From Treponema sp. (lineage in GTDB: Bacteria > Spirochaetota > Spirochaetia > Treponematales > Breznakiellaceae), in NCBI GenBank assembly GCA_031290455.1, contig JAITNP010000121.1:1-48573 (forward strand): DNA of 48,573 nt. The letters are read 5' to 3'. Under the pieces are notes generated by a model. It did no database searches, was not told where the DNA came from, and saw only the letters and a list, made by a program, of their open reading frames with translations. This document shows, piece by piece, positions 8,563 to 16,652 of this stretch. How positions within the stretch are numbered: position 1 is the stretch's first letter; every line of letters starts with the position of its first letter. The position numbers and the translations under genes were made by a program.

Positions 8563-8610
8563 CCATCAATACGCTTCTATGGTATCATGACCCCAGGAGG
8601 CATAACAGGA

Positions 8611-10470
8611 TTGACCGGAGATAAATACGCTATACTAAAGACCGCTTTCGGCTATACGGGGTTTCGCCGGGGGCAGGAGGATGTCATCGATGCCATCCTT
8701 GGGGGGAGGGATGTCCTGGCGGTGATGCCCACCGGGGCGGGAAAATCCCTCTGTTACCAGATACCCGCCCTCATGCTCAAGGGGCTTACGGTGGTTATTT
8801 CTCCCCTCATATCCCTCATGAAGGACCAGGTGAACGCCCTCACCGCCGCGGGGCTGAAGGCGGCGTATTTGAATAGTTCCCTCTCCTCCGCTGAATACAA
8901 CGAAGTCATCTACCGGGCCGGGCGGGGGGAGTATACCATTCTCTACATAGCCCCGGAACGGCTGGGAAAGGCGGATCTCCGGCGCTTTGTTGATGCCCAG
9001 CCCATACCGCTGGTGGTGGTCGATGAGGCCCACTGCGTGTCCCAGTGGGGGCATGATTTCCGTCCCCACTATCTGCAGATCGCGGAATTTATCGGGACCT
9101 TCCAACAACGGCCCATCACCGCAGCCTTTACCGCCACGGCGACCCTCAAAGTAAAAGAAGACATCCTCCTGGTCCTGGGCCTGCGGGAGCCTTTTACCAT
9201 CACCACCAGCTTTGATCGGGAAAACCTCTACTTTGAGGTACAAAAACCCAAGGATAAATTAGCCGCCCTCCTGTCATACCTGGAAACCCGGAAAAACAAA
9301 AGCGGCATCGTGTACTGCGCCACGAGAAAAAGTGTGGAGGAAGTCTGGCAGGCCCTCCGGGACCGGGGCTTTGCGGTAACCCGCTACCACGCGGGGCTTG
9401 AGGATGGGGAGCGCCACGAGAATCAGGATGATTTCCGCTACGACCGCAAAACCGTGATGGTGGCCACCAATGCCTTTGGCATGGGGATCGACAAATCCAA
9501 CGTATCCTTTGTCATCCATTACAACATGCCCAAAAACATTGAAAGCTATTACCAGGAAGCGGGCCGGGCAGGCCGGGACGGAGAGCCGGCGGATTGCATG
9601 CTGTTCTACAGTGGGGAGGATGTGCAGATCAACCGGTACCTCATCACCAATAGCCGGGAGGAGGGGCTGGAACGGGACGAGACCCTCATCGTCCATAAGC
9701 TGGAACTCCTCAAGACCATGACCTTCTATGCTACGGGCACCGATTGCCTCCGGGGCCGGCTCCGTTCCTATTTTGGCGAGCAGCCCCCCACATACTGCGG
9801 ACACTGTTCCAACTGTCTCACCCAGTTTGAGGATATCGATATAACCCTTCCTGCCCAAAAGATCATTTCCTGTGTGTTCAGGCTGAAACAGCGGGGACGG
9901 AGTTTTGGGAAAACCATGATTATCGATATCCTCCGGGGCAGCAAGAGTGAAAAGATTAAAACCCTGGGCTTTGATACCCTCAGCACCTGGGGCATCATGG
10001 CGGACATGGCTGCCCACCGGATCCGGACCATCCTGGATTACCTTATCGAAAAAAATTACCTGGTCCAGGTGGAAGGGAACTATCCGGTGGTGGAATCCTC
10101 GGATACCTCAAAGGAAATCATCGTTGAAAAAAAGCCCCTCAGGATGATGCTGCCCAAGGAACGGCAACCACGGACCGTTCCCCTGGCATCCGCCCCAACA
10201 AGCGCAACGGGAATAAAAGCCGGGGCGACCTATGATGAAGTCCTTTTTGCAAAACTGAAGGAACTGCGGCATAAACTCGCTGAGGAGGCCAAGGTTCCTT
10301 CCTACATTATCTTTACCGATGCCAGCCTCCGGGATATGTGCCGAAAACTGCCCGTAACCCCGGCCATGTTTCTGGAGGTTGCCGGGGTGGGGGAGGTCAA
10401 AAATAAAAAGTATGGTCCTGTCTTTACCGCCCTGATTCGGGAATATACAGGATACACCCCTGCATCATGA
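8611..10470 (+). CDS. recQ: ATP-dependent DNA helicase RecQ
   Basis: A 3'-5' superfamily 2 helicase of recombination and repair. FRRGQEDVI (motif 0), MPTGAGKSLCYQ (Walker A), VVDEAHC (Walker B), TATATLKV (motif III) and YYQEAGRAGRDG (motif VI) are all present. A Cys cluster (C-X14-20-C-GHCSNC) marks the RQC zinc site, and an HRDC domain fills the last 80 residues. The ORF track begins at ATG 8587, which has no Shine-Dalgarno; AGGAGG (8595-8600) lies inside that extension, 10 nt before TTG 8611, so I choose TTG 8611 (619 residues), which also matches where the family usually begins. Both starts remain possible. Confidence 0.92.
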   Translation: MTGDKYAILKTAFGYTGFRRGQEDVIDAILGGRDVLAVMPTGAGKSLCYQIPALMLKGLTVVISPLISLMKDQVNALTAAGLKAAYLNSSLSSAEYNEVIYRAGRGEYTILYIAPERLGKADLRRFVDAQPIPLVVVDEAHCVSQWGHDFRPHYLQIAEFIGTFQQRPITAAFTATATLKVKEDILLVLGLREPFTITTSFDRENLYFEVQKPKDKLAALLSYLETRKNKSGIVYCATRKSVEEVWQALRDRGFAVTRYHAGLEDGERHENQDDFRYDRKTVMVATNAFGMGIDKSNVSFVIHYNMPKNIESYYQEAGRAGRDGEPADCMLFYSGEDVQINRYLITNSREEGLERDETLIVHKLELLKTMTFYATGTDCLRGRLRSYFGEQPPTYCGHCSNCLTQFEDIDITLPAQKIISCVFRLKQRGRSFGKTMIIDILRGSKSEKIKTLGFDTLSTWGIMADMAAHRIRTILDYLIEKNYLVQVEGNYPVVESSDTSKEIIVEKKPLRMMLPKERQPRTVPLASAPTSATGIKAGATYDEVLFAKLKELRHKLAEEAKVPSYIIFTDASLRDMCRKLPVTPAMFLEVAGVGEVKNKKYGPVFTALIREYTGYTPAS

Positions 10471-10482
10471 GGAATTCGGAGT

Positions 10483-10502
10483 AAAATCAGTCGATTTTTA
10501 TT
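10483..10502 (+). terminator. weak hairpin after recQ
   Basis: AAAATC (10483-10488) and GATTTT (10493-10498) form a short AT-rich stem with a 4-nt loop, followed by TATT. The stem is weak and nearly symmetric, so it could act weakly in both directions between the convergent recQ and the LysM gene. Nothing better is visible in 10471-10556. Confidence 0.3.
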
Positions 10503-10556
10503 GATTTATATAAGCCGCTTTCAAAATCATAATAGCGGTAAATGCTTTGAAAGCCA

Positions 10557-12314
10557 TCAGTAATGATGACGGGGAACCACGATCATGTCGGGACGGCGCA
10601 GGGACTTGAGCAGTTCCGCGGCGAGATAGTACCGGTTCCGGCCTATCATGCTAATCTCATCACCGTACCGGAAACTATTGGTACCCCAATCGCTGGGTAT
10701 GGGATCATGGATGACCAGGTATTCTCCGTTCAGGGAATAGCCTTTAACGACAATATAATGGCCTCCCGAATCGTTGTAATATTTCCCGAAGAGGTTCGTT
10801 GCAGGGTCCAACCGGGAGGTCTTGACCCCATCGGTACGGAACACGATGATGGCAATACTCCCGGAATCAATGACATCCATGATATGCTGGACCGATCCGA
10901 GGGGTTGAATTGAAGCGGAGACGCCCTCGTTCTTTATGACTTTGATAAGCTCCTCAAAACTGGTACCCCCATCTCCCCGCCATCCCACGGCTTGACGCAC
11001 GGCGGAAACAGGAAAGTACTTGCCAAGCCCCCAACTAATGGCCATGGACGCCGAAGCAGGCCCGCAGTTTGAGGTGGTCCCCGTATTATACTGGGTCCGG
11101 TACCAATTAATGTTTTCTTCAGAAGCGTCGGCATGCATCGTTGGGATGGGACTGACGAACACCGAATAGTACTGCCGTGAATTATTGCCTTCCTGTACGG
11201 TTATTCCGTAGAATCCCGGTTTTTCAAAACGGACCTTGGTCAGGAACTGATCTGACTCGCTGAAATCCAGGGGCGCCGCATCAACATTCGGATACCGGGC
11301 CACATCAATGATGGGTCCCTTCACCGCAAAATATGCATCCGGACCGGAAAGGGTAACAAACTTCGTGGTACGCTCTTCCATCCTCGCTCCTGGATGATGG
11401 GGTATATCAACATAGAGAGGACTTGATTTATAGATGTTCCCCGAAGCATCCCGGGCGGTTAAACGGGCCACATAGGTTTTCGGCGCCCCATATTCATAGC
11501 TGGGATTCGGTCTGAATCCCCGTTTCCCATCTCCAAAATCCCATTCAAAGGACTGTAACTCATCTGGCGACGGATCGACGATGAAGAACTGCACCGTAAC
11601 TCCCGACCCGTCAATATCACCGTTGTTTCTGGTTTCATAATCGATCTTCACATACTTGGCGCTGACATGGGTGGGAGCAGCGGTTGTGCGGGGGCGTTTG
11701 GCAAATTGCGCTTCCGCCATTTTTAAATTCTCCAGGGAAGGGATGGTGATGACCGTCCCCACCTGGATGCGGTTCACGTTGACGATATTATTATAAGAGG
11801 CAAGCACCCCATAGGGGATATGATAGGTATATGCAATTTCGGAAAGGGTTTCACCGGGTCTGATACGGTATTCGATATCCCTGGTCCGGTTGTCCACCTG
11901 AGTACCGGCCCCGGTCTGGTCATCCTCCGCACCCATGACGGAGCGGCCGACCCACTGCTCCGCTTCCCCGGGAATAACCATCGCCGAAGCGATTGAGGAA
12001 TTCTCAGGATTGGGGTAATAATCAGCCGCCGCTTCCAGGGTGGACACGACATGTTCAGGGGGCAGATCCGGAGCGCTGATGACCAAGGGCACCGCATATC
12101 CCATTCCAAACAGAAAGGCCCCCAGGCAGGCCAATCCGCCTATTTTCAACGCTAACGGATGATACCTCAAGGTATTCAAAAAAGAAAACCCATGCTTAAG
12201 GTGATCTATCACCTGATCCACCCACCGAGGACTTTTTGAGGTTTTTTGATTACCGGCAAAAATCGGCGGATTCTGACGTTTGATCGGTTTTTGATTTTTA
12301 AGCAATGTATCCAT
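10557..12314 (-). CDS. membrane-anchored LysM-PKD-C39-like peptidase
   Basis: 585 residues from ATG 12314. A cytoplasmic basic tail is followed by one membrane segment (about 55-80), a LysM peptidoglycan-binding repeat (YRIRPGETLSEIAYTYHIP, about 160-205), a PKD-like beta domain (EWDFGDGKRGF, about 260-310), and a C-terminal papain-like C39 domain with Cys in SNCGPASASM, His in GGHYIVVKGY and Asp in IHDP. It therefore probably cleaves a peptide or cell-wall substrate in the periplasm; the substrate is unknown. AAGGAGA lies 11 nt before ATG 12314; the track's ATG 12347 would overlap the upstream gene and has no ribosome site. It is second in an operon with the isoaspartyl methyltransferase. 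Confidence 0.8.
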   Translation of the reverse strand: MDTLLKNQKPIKRQNPPIFAGNQKTSKSPRWVDQVIDHLKHGFSFLNTLRYHPLALKIGGLACLGAFLFGMGYAVPLVISAPDLPPEHVVSTLEAAADYYPNPENSSIASAMVIPGEAEQWVGRSVMGAEDDQTGAGTQVDNRTRDIEYRIRPGETLSEIAYTYHIPYGVLASYNNIVNVNRIQVGTVITIPSLENLKMAEAQFAKRPRTTAAPTHVSAKYVKIDYETRNNGDIDGSGVTVQFFIVDPSPDELQSFEWDFGDGKRGFRPNPSYEYGAPKTYVARLTARDASGNIYKSSPLYVDIPHHPGARMEERTTKFVTLSGPDAYFAVKGPIIDVARYPNVDAAPLDFSESDQFLTKVRFEKPGFYGITVQEGNNSRQYYSVFVSPIPTMHADASEENINWYRTQYNTGTTSNCGPASASMAISWGLGKYFPVSAVRQAVGWRGDGGTSFEELIKVIKNEGVSASIQPLGSVQHIMDVIDSGSIAIIVFRTDGVKTSRLDPATNLFGKYYNDSGGHYIVVKGYSLNGEYLVIHDPIPSDWGTNSFRYGDEISMIGRNRYYLAAELLKSLRRPDMIVVPRHHY

Positions 12315-12333
12315 ACAATATACGTTCTCCTTA

Positions 12334-13443
12334 TTATTGTTCGGCATCCGATCCTGCGGCAGCAGGGGCCGGGGACTGCCGGGCGTTTAGGGCAGCGGGG
12401 ATAGGGGGCTTTTCAACCGGCGCCGAGGTACTGTAGGAAGCGCCTGCTTCGTTTCTGAAGGGGATAAAACTGACCCGCATACCGTTATACACATCCCGCC
12501 GGTTTAGGGCAATAGACCCGTCAAGGGCGACTTCCTTCTTTACTTCCATGATGTATTGACGCCCCGGAGGACCCAGGGGCAGTACCATGATGCCCCCGGG
12601 ACTGAGCTGTTTTAGCAAAGGAGGCGGAATATGATCAACCGCGCAGGTAACAATGATCTTATCAAAGGGGGCGTATTCCTCCCAGCCGTAATACCCATCC
12701 CCCAACTTCCGGTTGATGGAGCCAAAGGCGGGGTTAGATTTTTCAAGGTCCTGTAAAAGATTATCGGTTTCAGCGAAGAGAGGCCGTATGATTTCGATGG
12801 TATAGACCTCGGTGGTTAAATACGCAAGGATCGAAGCCTGATACCCCGAACCAGTACCGATTTCCAGGACCTTGTCCCCGGGGTTGATGTTGAGGGTGGT
12901 GGTCATCATGGCAACCACATCAGGATCGGTAATGGTTGCGCCATATCCTATGGGAAGCCAGGTATCGGCATATTCAAGCCCCTTATTTTGGGCCCGCACG
13001 AAATGCTCCCGGGGGGCCAGCAGGAACGCCCGCACGTCTTCGGGGCGCTTGAGTTCCTGGGACCACACAAAATCCTGGGCAAGCTTCCACCGGTCTTCCA
13101 AAAAAGCGGAGGTATCATGCCGGTCGTTCCGCATCCAGGAAAGCCAGGTTTCCTTGGTTTCGATAGACATGGATTGGGCGATCTGAGGCCCGTCATATTT
13201 TTGTGTCCCCGGGAGGGTTTCATGGACTTCGCCTTCGGCACTATCCACGCCCTCTGGGGGGATCCCGGTTGTTACCGCTTCTTCCACCGCTGGCGGGGTC
13301 TCTGTCTCTTCATAAGTAACCACTCGTTCGGATTGGGAAGCAACCAGTCGAGGGATGAGCAACGCGGACACCAATCCGATTACGAAGAAGGTTACCACCA
13401 TCCCCGCCATCGGGGCGGAAACAGTAATCTTAAACAATTTCAC
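12334..13443 (-). CDS. pcm: membrane-anchored protein-L-isoaspartate O-methyltransferase
   Basis: 369 residues from GTG 13443. One membrane segment (about 8-30) and an acidic linker precede a PCMT-type SAM methyltransferase domain: VLEIGTGSGYQASILAYL is motif I, followed by DGYYGWEEYAPFDKIIVTCA and LKQLSPGGIMVLPLG. PCMT repairs isoaspartyl damage with S-adenosylmethionine; the anchor would put the domain in the periplasm if the usual in-out topology holds, where SAM supply is unclear, so a cytoplasmic orientation or a different substrate is possible. AGGGG lies 6 nt before GTG 13443. The track's longer start (13548) lies upstream of the promoter and is excluded. A proline/alanine-rich tail ends the protein. 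Confidence 0.85.
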   Translation of the reverse strand: MKLFKITVSAPMAGMVVTFFVIGLVSALLIPRLVASQSERVVTYEETETPPAVEEAVTTGIPPEGVDSAEGEVHETLPGTQKYDGPQIAQSMSIETKETWLSWMRNDRHDTSAFLEDRWKLAQDFVWSQELKRPEDVRAFLLAPREHFVRAQNKGLEYADTWLPIGYGATITDPDVVAMMTTTLNINPGDKVLEIGTGSGYQASILAYLTTEVYTIEIIRPLFAETDNLLQDLEKSNPAFGSINRKLGDGYYGWEEYAPFDKIIVTCAVDHIPPPLLKQLSPGGIMVLPLGPPGRQYIMEVKKEVALDGSIALNRRDVYNGMRVSFIPFRNEAGASYSTSAPVEKPPIPAALNARQSPAPAAAGSDAEQ

Positions 13444-13462
13444 CCATATCCCCTGTATAAAA

Positions 13463-13491
13463 ATTATATGGAAAGAACGGGGACGTGTCAA
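13463..13491 (-). promoter_or_regulatory. perfect consensus sigma-70 promoter of the pcm-LysM operon
   Basis: On the minus strand TTGACA (13486-13491) and TATAAT (13463-13468) are both perfect, with a 17-nt spacer. Transcription would start near 13456, giving a 12-nt leader before GTG 13443. It is the only exact double-consensus promoter I found in the window. An IS66 fragment begins about 40 nt upstream. Confidence 0.85.
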
Positions 13492-13529
13492 CCCGCTATA
13501 ACCGCATAAAGCCTTGTTTTCTGATCTGT

Positions 13530-13650
13530 TTGATGTTATTGGAAGCATTGAGCCGTAAGGCGGAGCCGGCGTATCAGGAAATCAAGAAACGGCTAGAACA
13601 GAGCGAGGTAGTCGGTTCAGACGAGACCGGTTGTTATGTAAAGGGGAAAA
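13530..13650 (+). pseudogene. IS66-family transposase fragment
   Basis: About 38 codons read EPAYQEIKKRLEQSEVVGSDETG, which matches the region around the first catalytic Asp of IS66 transposases (typically PVVGADETG). Nothing before or after continues the family, so this is a scrap left by deletion. It lies between the pcm promoter and the pepF start; the 95-residue ORF that contains it is otherwise noise. Confidence 0.65.
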
Positions 13651-13722
13651 TTGAGCGTGCCCGGTTCCTCCCCTTGACCGCCTCTACCCTAATCCCTATT
13701 GTTATCATCAGGAGATCACGAT

Positions 13723-15594
13723 ATGATACCGGTTCACTCCCCAGCATCCGTAAACACCTTCGCAGCCGTTGATGAGGCTCCTGGGTTATCAGCCATACCT
13801 TCCCGTTCCCAAGCGGCCCCGGAAAATACCTGGGACCTTTCCAAGCTCTTCCCCAATGACAAAGCCTGGAACGATGGTCTTGCCGCCTACGAAACAATGG
13901 CAGCGCGAATTCCCGATTTCCGGGGCAGCTTGGGAACGTCTGCGGAAAGCCTCGCGGATTACCTGGATTTTTCCCGGGATTTCGGGCTTTTGGAGGAGCG
14001 GCTCAACTATTACCGCGATCTCCGGCAGACCGAGGATGAGGGGGATAGCGCCGCCCGGACCATGTCTGGCCGTTTCATGATGGCCGCTGCCAAGGCCGAG
14101 GCCGCCGCTTCCTGGGCGGCGCCGGAAATTCAGGCCATCCCCGACGCGGACATGGCAGGGTTCCTCCGCAATCCCCGCTTAGAAGAATACCAGATTTACC
14201 TTAAAAAACTCCTGCGGTATAAATCCCATATTTTAAGCGACAAGGAGGAACGGCTCCTCGCCCTCCATGCCGAAGGGGAAGGGGTCGCAGGGGATGCCTT
14301 TTCAGTGCTTACCAACGTGGACATGGACTTCGGTCTCATCGACACTCCCGAAGGGAAACGGCCCCTCTCCCAATCAACCTGGTCCGTCTTCATGGAGCAT
14401 CCGGACCAGGACCTTCGGTGCCGGGCCTACAATGGGTTTTATCGTGTCTTCGATGCCCACAAGACCACGCTGGCAGCCTTGTATGGTGGGCAGGTCAAAC
14501 AGGATGTGATCCATGCCCGGATCCGGGGGTTCCCCTCTGCACGGGGAGCGGCCCTGTTCCCCGACGATGTGCCCGAATCGGTCTATGACAACCTGGTATC
14601 CACTATTGGGAACAACCTTGCCCCCCTCCACCGGTACTATGCCGTGCGGAAACGGGTCCTTGGCCTTGCCGAATTACGCCACTACGATGTGTATGCACCC
14701 ATCGTGCCCAAGGCGGTGAAGCGGACCACCTGGAACGAAGCAGTGGACATGGTAACAAAGGCCCTTGCCCCCCTGGGGGACGAATATGTGGGAACCCTCC
14801 GGTCCGGGCTTTTAGGCCGCTGGGCTGACCGATATGAGAACAAGGGGAAACGGTCTGGCGCGTTTTCCGCGGGAAGCTACACCGGGGAGCCTTATATCCT
14901 CATGAACTACAAGGAAGACAGCATCCGGGATGTGTTTACTCTGGCCCATGAGGGAGGACATTCCATGCACTCCTGGTACTCGGCCATGTCCAACCCGTTC
15001 ATGCACTACGGGTATACGATCTTTGAGGCCGAGGTTGCCAGTACCTTCAATGAAGAACTGCTCTTCCGGTACCTGAAAAACAACGCCGATACCAGCGGTC
15101 TCAAGGTCTATATCATCAACAAGCGGGCCGACGATCTGCTGGCGACCCTGTACCGGCAGACCATGTTCGCCGAATTTGAGCAGCAGACCCATGCGCTTGA
15201 GGAAAGGGGCACCCCGCTGACAGTGGATGTGCTTCGGGAAACATACCGGAACCTGTTGGAAAAATACTTCGGCCCCGACATGGTGTTGGAAGATACAAGC
15301 GATCTTGAGGGGTTACGGATACCCCACTTCTACCGGGCTTTCTATGTGTATAAATACGCCACCGGTATTTCCGCGTCCCTAGCCTTAGCCGAACGGGTTC
15401 TTTCGGGAGGGGAACAAGCGCGGGCAGATTATTTTACCTTTCTTAAGTCCGGGGGATCACGATTCCCCATAGCATCACTGCAGGTTGCCGGGGTAGACAT
15501 GTCCTCCCCGACGCCGGTGGAAGCGGCTTGTAAGGTCTTCAGCCGTCTGGTGGAAGAACTGGAAGCGGAATTGACCGGAGGCACGGCGTCGTAA
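13723..15594 (+). CDS. pepF: oligoendopeptidase F (M3 family zinc peptidase)
   Basis: 623 residues. A cytoplasmic metalloendopeptidase that cleaves short peptides. The zinc motif is HEGGHSMHSWY, with the third ligand Glu in the downstream FEAEVASTFNEELL; the N-terminal helical lobe begins WDLSKLFPND, and the C-terminal FYRAFYVYKYATG segment is typical of the PepF/PepB group. AGGAG (13710-13714) stands 8 nt before ATG 13723, so the track's TTG 13699 is not used. An IS66 scrap precedes it. No clear terminator is seen in the 80 nt between it and the convergent SwrB-like gene. Confidence 0.93.
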   Translation: MIPVHSPASVNTFAAVDEAPGLSAIPSRSQAAPENTWDLSKLFPNDKAWNDGLAAYETMAARIPDFRGSLGTSAESLADYLDFSRDFGLLEERLNYYRDLRQTEDEGDSAARTMSGRFMMAAAKAEAAASWAAPEIQAIPDADMAGFLRNPRLEEYQIYLKKLLRYKSHILSDKEERLLALHAEGEGVAGDAFSVLTNVDMDFGLIDTPEGKRPLSQSTWSVFMEHPDQDLRCRAYNGFYRVFDAHKTTLAALYGGQVKQDVIHARIRGFPSARGAALFPDDVPESVYDNLVSTIGNNLAPLHRYYAVRKRVLGLAELRHYDVYAPIVPKAVKRTTWNEAVDMVTKALAPLGDEYVGTLRSGLLGRWADRYENKGKRSGAFSAGSYTGEPYILMNYKEDSIRDVFTLAHEGGHSMHSWYSAMSNPFMHYGYTIFEAEVASTFNEELLFRYLKNNADTSGLKVYIINKRADDLLATLYRQTMFAEFEQQTHALEERGTPLTVDVLRETYRNLLEKYFGPDMVLEDTSDLEGLRIPHFYRAFYVYKYATGISASLALAERVLSGGEQARADYFTFLKSGGSRFPIASLQVAGVDMSSPTPVEAACKVFSRLVEELEAELTGGTAS

Positions 15595-15674
15595 AAGCGA
15601 GAACCCACCAACGAACCCAGCGGACCCTTTTTATTACGGTGCTTCCTAGCGTTTATCGCGGCCACAACTCCTTA

Positions 15675-16277
15675 TCATGAGTGCCCTTCAGAAATGGCGA
15701 TAGCAAGCTCCACCTCGGATATACTCACCCCCAAGCGGGCGGCAATCAAGCTGGAAGAAAGCCCGGCCCTGGATAATTCCACGACCCGTTCCGCAAAGGG
15801 AAGGGCTTTTGGTTCTATTTCCCGGGCAGCCACCACAAAACGGGGACCCCCAGGTTCCCGCTCCTTATTGCGGGGAGGCGCTTCCCCCTCATGATACGCC
15901 ACAGCGGCGGGATGCATGGCAGATACCCCCTCCGCTGCAACACCAGCCCCGGTTCCGGCAGTGGTAACCCGCCGCCGCCCAAGTTCGGCAAAGGCTTCTT
16001 CCTGGGACCGCCGCCGATCCAATTCCCTGGCCAGGATACTAATACGCTTATCCACATCCGCCAAAAGGGTTCTGAGCGTTTTTATCCGTTCTTCCACCAG
16101 GAGCGCATCCTTATCGGTGGCGGCGTCAATTTCGGCAATCAGTTTATACACCTCTTCCCGGAATTCAGCCAACAACTGTTCCGAACTGGTCCTGCGCCGA
16201 AGATAGGCCCTGAAATACACAAAGAAAAAACCACATACCATAAGACTCACCCCAGAAAAGATCAGGGACAACGCCAT
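15675..16277 (-). CDS. SwrB-like protein: membrane anchor, coiled coil, C-terminal helix-turn-helix
   Basis: 200 residues and the last gene of the flagellar operon. One N-terminal membrane segment (about 3-23) is followed by a long charged coiled coil (about 30-95), a variable linker, and a C-terminal helix-turn-helix (LSRAGLSSSLIAARLGVSISEVELA). This architecture, and its place after the sigma-28 gene, match Bacillus subtilis SwrB, which promotes basal-body and export-gate assembly. That function is inferred from architecture and position, not from sequence identity I can measure. AAGGTG lies 7 nt before ATG 16277. Confidence 0.6.
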   Translation of the reverse strand: MALSLIFSGVSLMVCGFFFVYFRAYLRRRTSSEQLLAEFREEVYKLIAEIDAATDKDALLVEERIKTLRTLLADVDKRISILARELDRRRSQEEAFAELGRRRVTTAGTGAGVAAEGVSAMHPAAVAYHEGEAPPRNKEREPGGPRFVVAAREIEPKALPFAERVVELSRAGLSSSLIAARLGVSISEVELAIAISEGHS

Positions 16278-16313
16278 ACAAACACCTTGGTTCTCAAAAC
16301 ATGCGTGATACTG

Positions 16314-16652
16314 CTACCCACTTACATCAATATTTTTTCCCAAAACCGGGTCCCGGATAATGGATGCCCCCTTCCGCTGAGAACCCCCATCCTTTTCTCC
16401 CGTTTTCTGACGGGCATCCTCCTTATCCCCTCCGGATCTTTTACGGGCACCCCGGTCCTTGACCCCTTCGGCGCCGGCCCCGGTATCCTGGGTCTCGTTT
16501 ACCGATTGGATCTCTTCTTCGGTTTTTTTTTGTACCTGGATCCCCTGCAGGGCCTGCTGAATTGCCTGCCCCTCCTTCTGGGACATTTGGCTCTTACCGA
16601 TCTGATCAAGCTGGTTAAACAGGATCTGTAGATCAATTGGCTGTATAGCCAT
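16314..16652 (-). CDS. small conserved flagellar-operon protein (IQPIDLQ motif)
   Basis: 112 residues from ATG 16652. The N-terminal 45 residues (AIQPIDLQILFNQLDQIGKSQ) look conserved and helical; the rest is a charged, low-complexity tail rich in Lys, Glu, Gly and Arg, ending near ASIIRDPVLGKNIDVSG. I do not know a function. Small proteins with a similar PIDLQ start occur after fapA/sigma genes in flagellar operons of Firmicutes, as I recall. The start overlaps the end of fapA by 20 nt; GCGAGG precedes it. The track's Met at 16676 would overlap further and has no ribosome site. Confidence 0.6.
   Translation of the reverse strand: MAIQPIDLQILFNQLDQIGKSQMSQKEGQAIQQALQGIQVQKKTEEEIQSVNETQDTGAGAEGVKDRGARKRSGGDKEDARQKTGEKDGGSQRKGASIIRDPVLGKNIDVSG

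Noticed and set aside
103-10527. Short shared sequence CCGCTTTCAAAAT (reverse at 103-115, forward near 10515) and a similar one near 37024
   Set aside because: Only 13 nt, no common context or symmetry; probably chance in AT-rich gaps.
13444-13548. N-terminal extension of the pcm ORF
   Set aside because: It lies upstream of, and across, the consensus promoter and IS66 scrap; GTG 13443 has the ribosome site.
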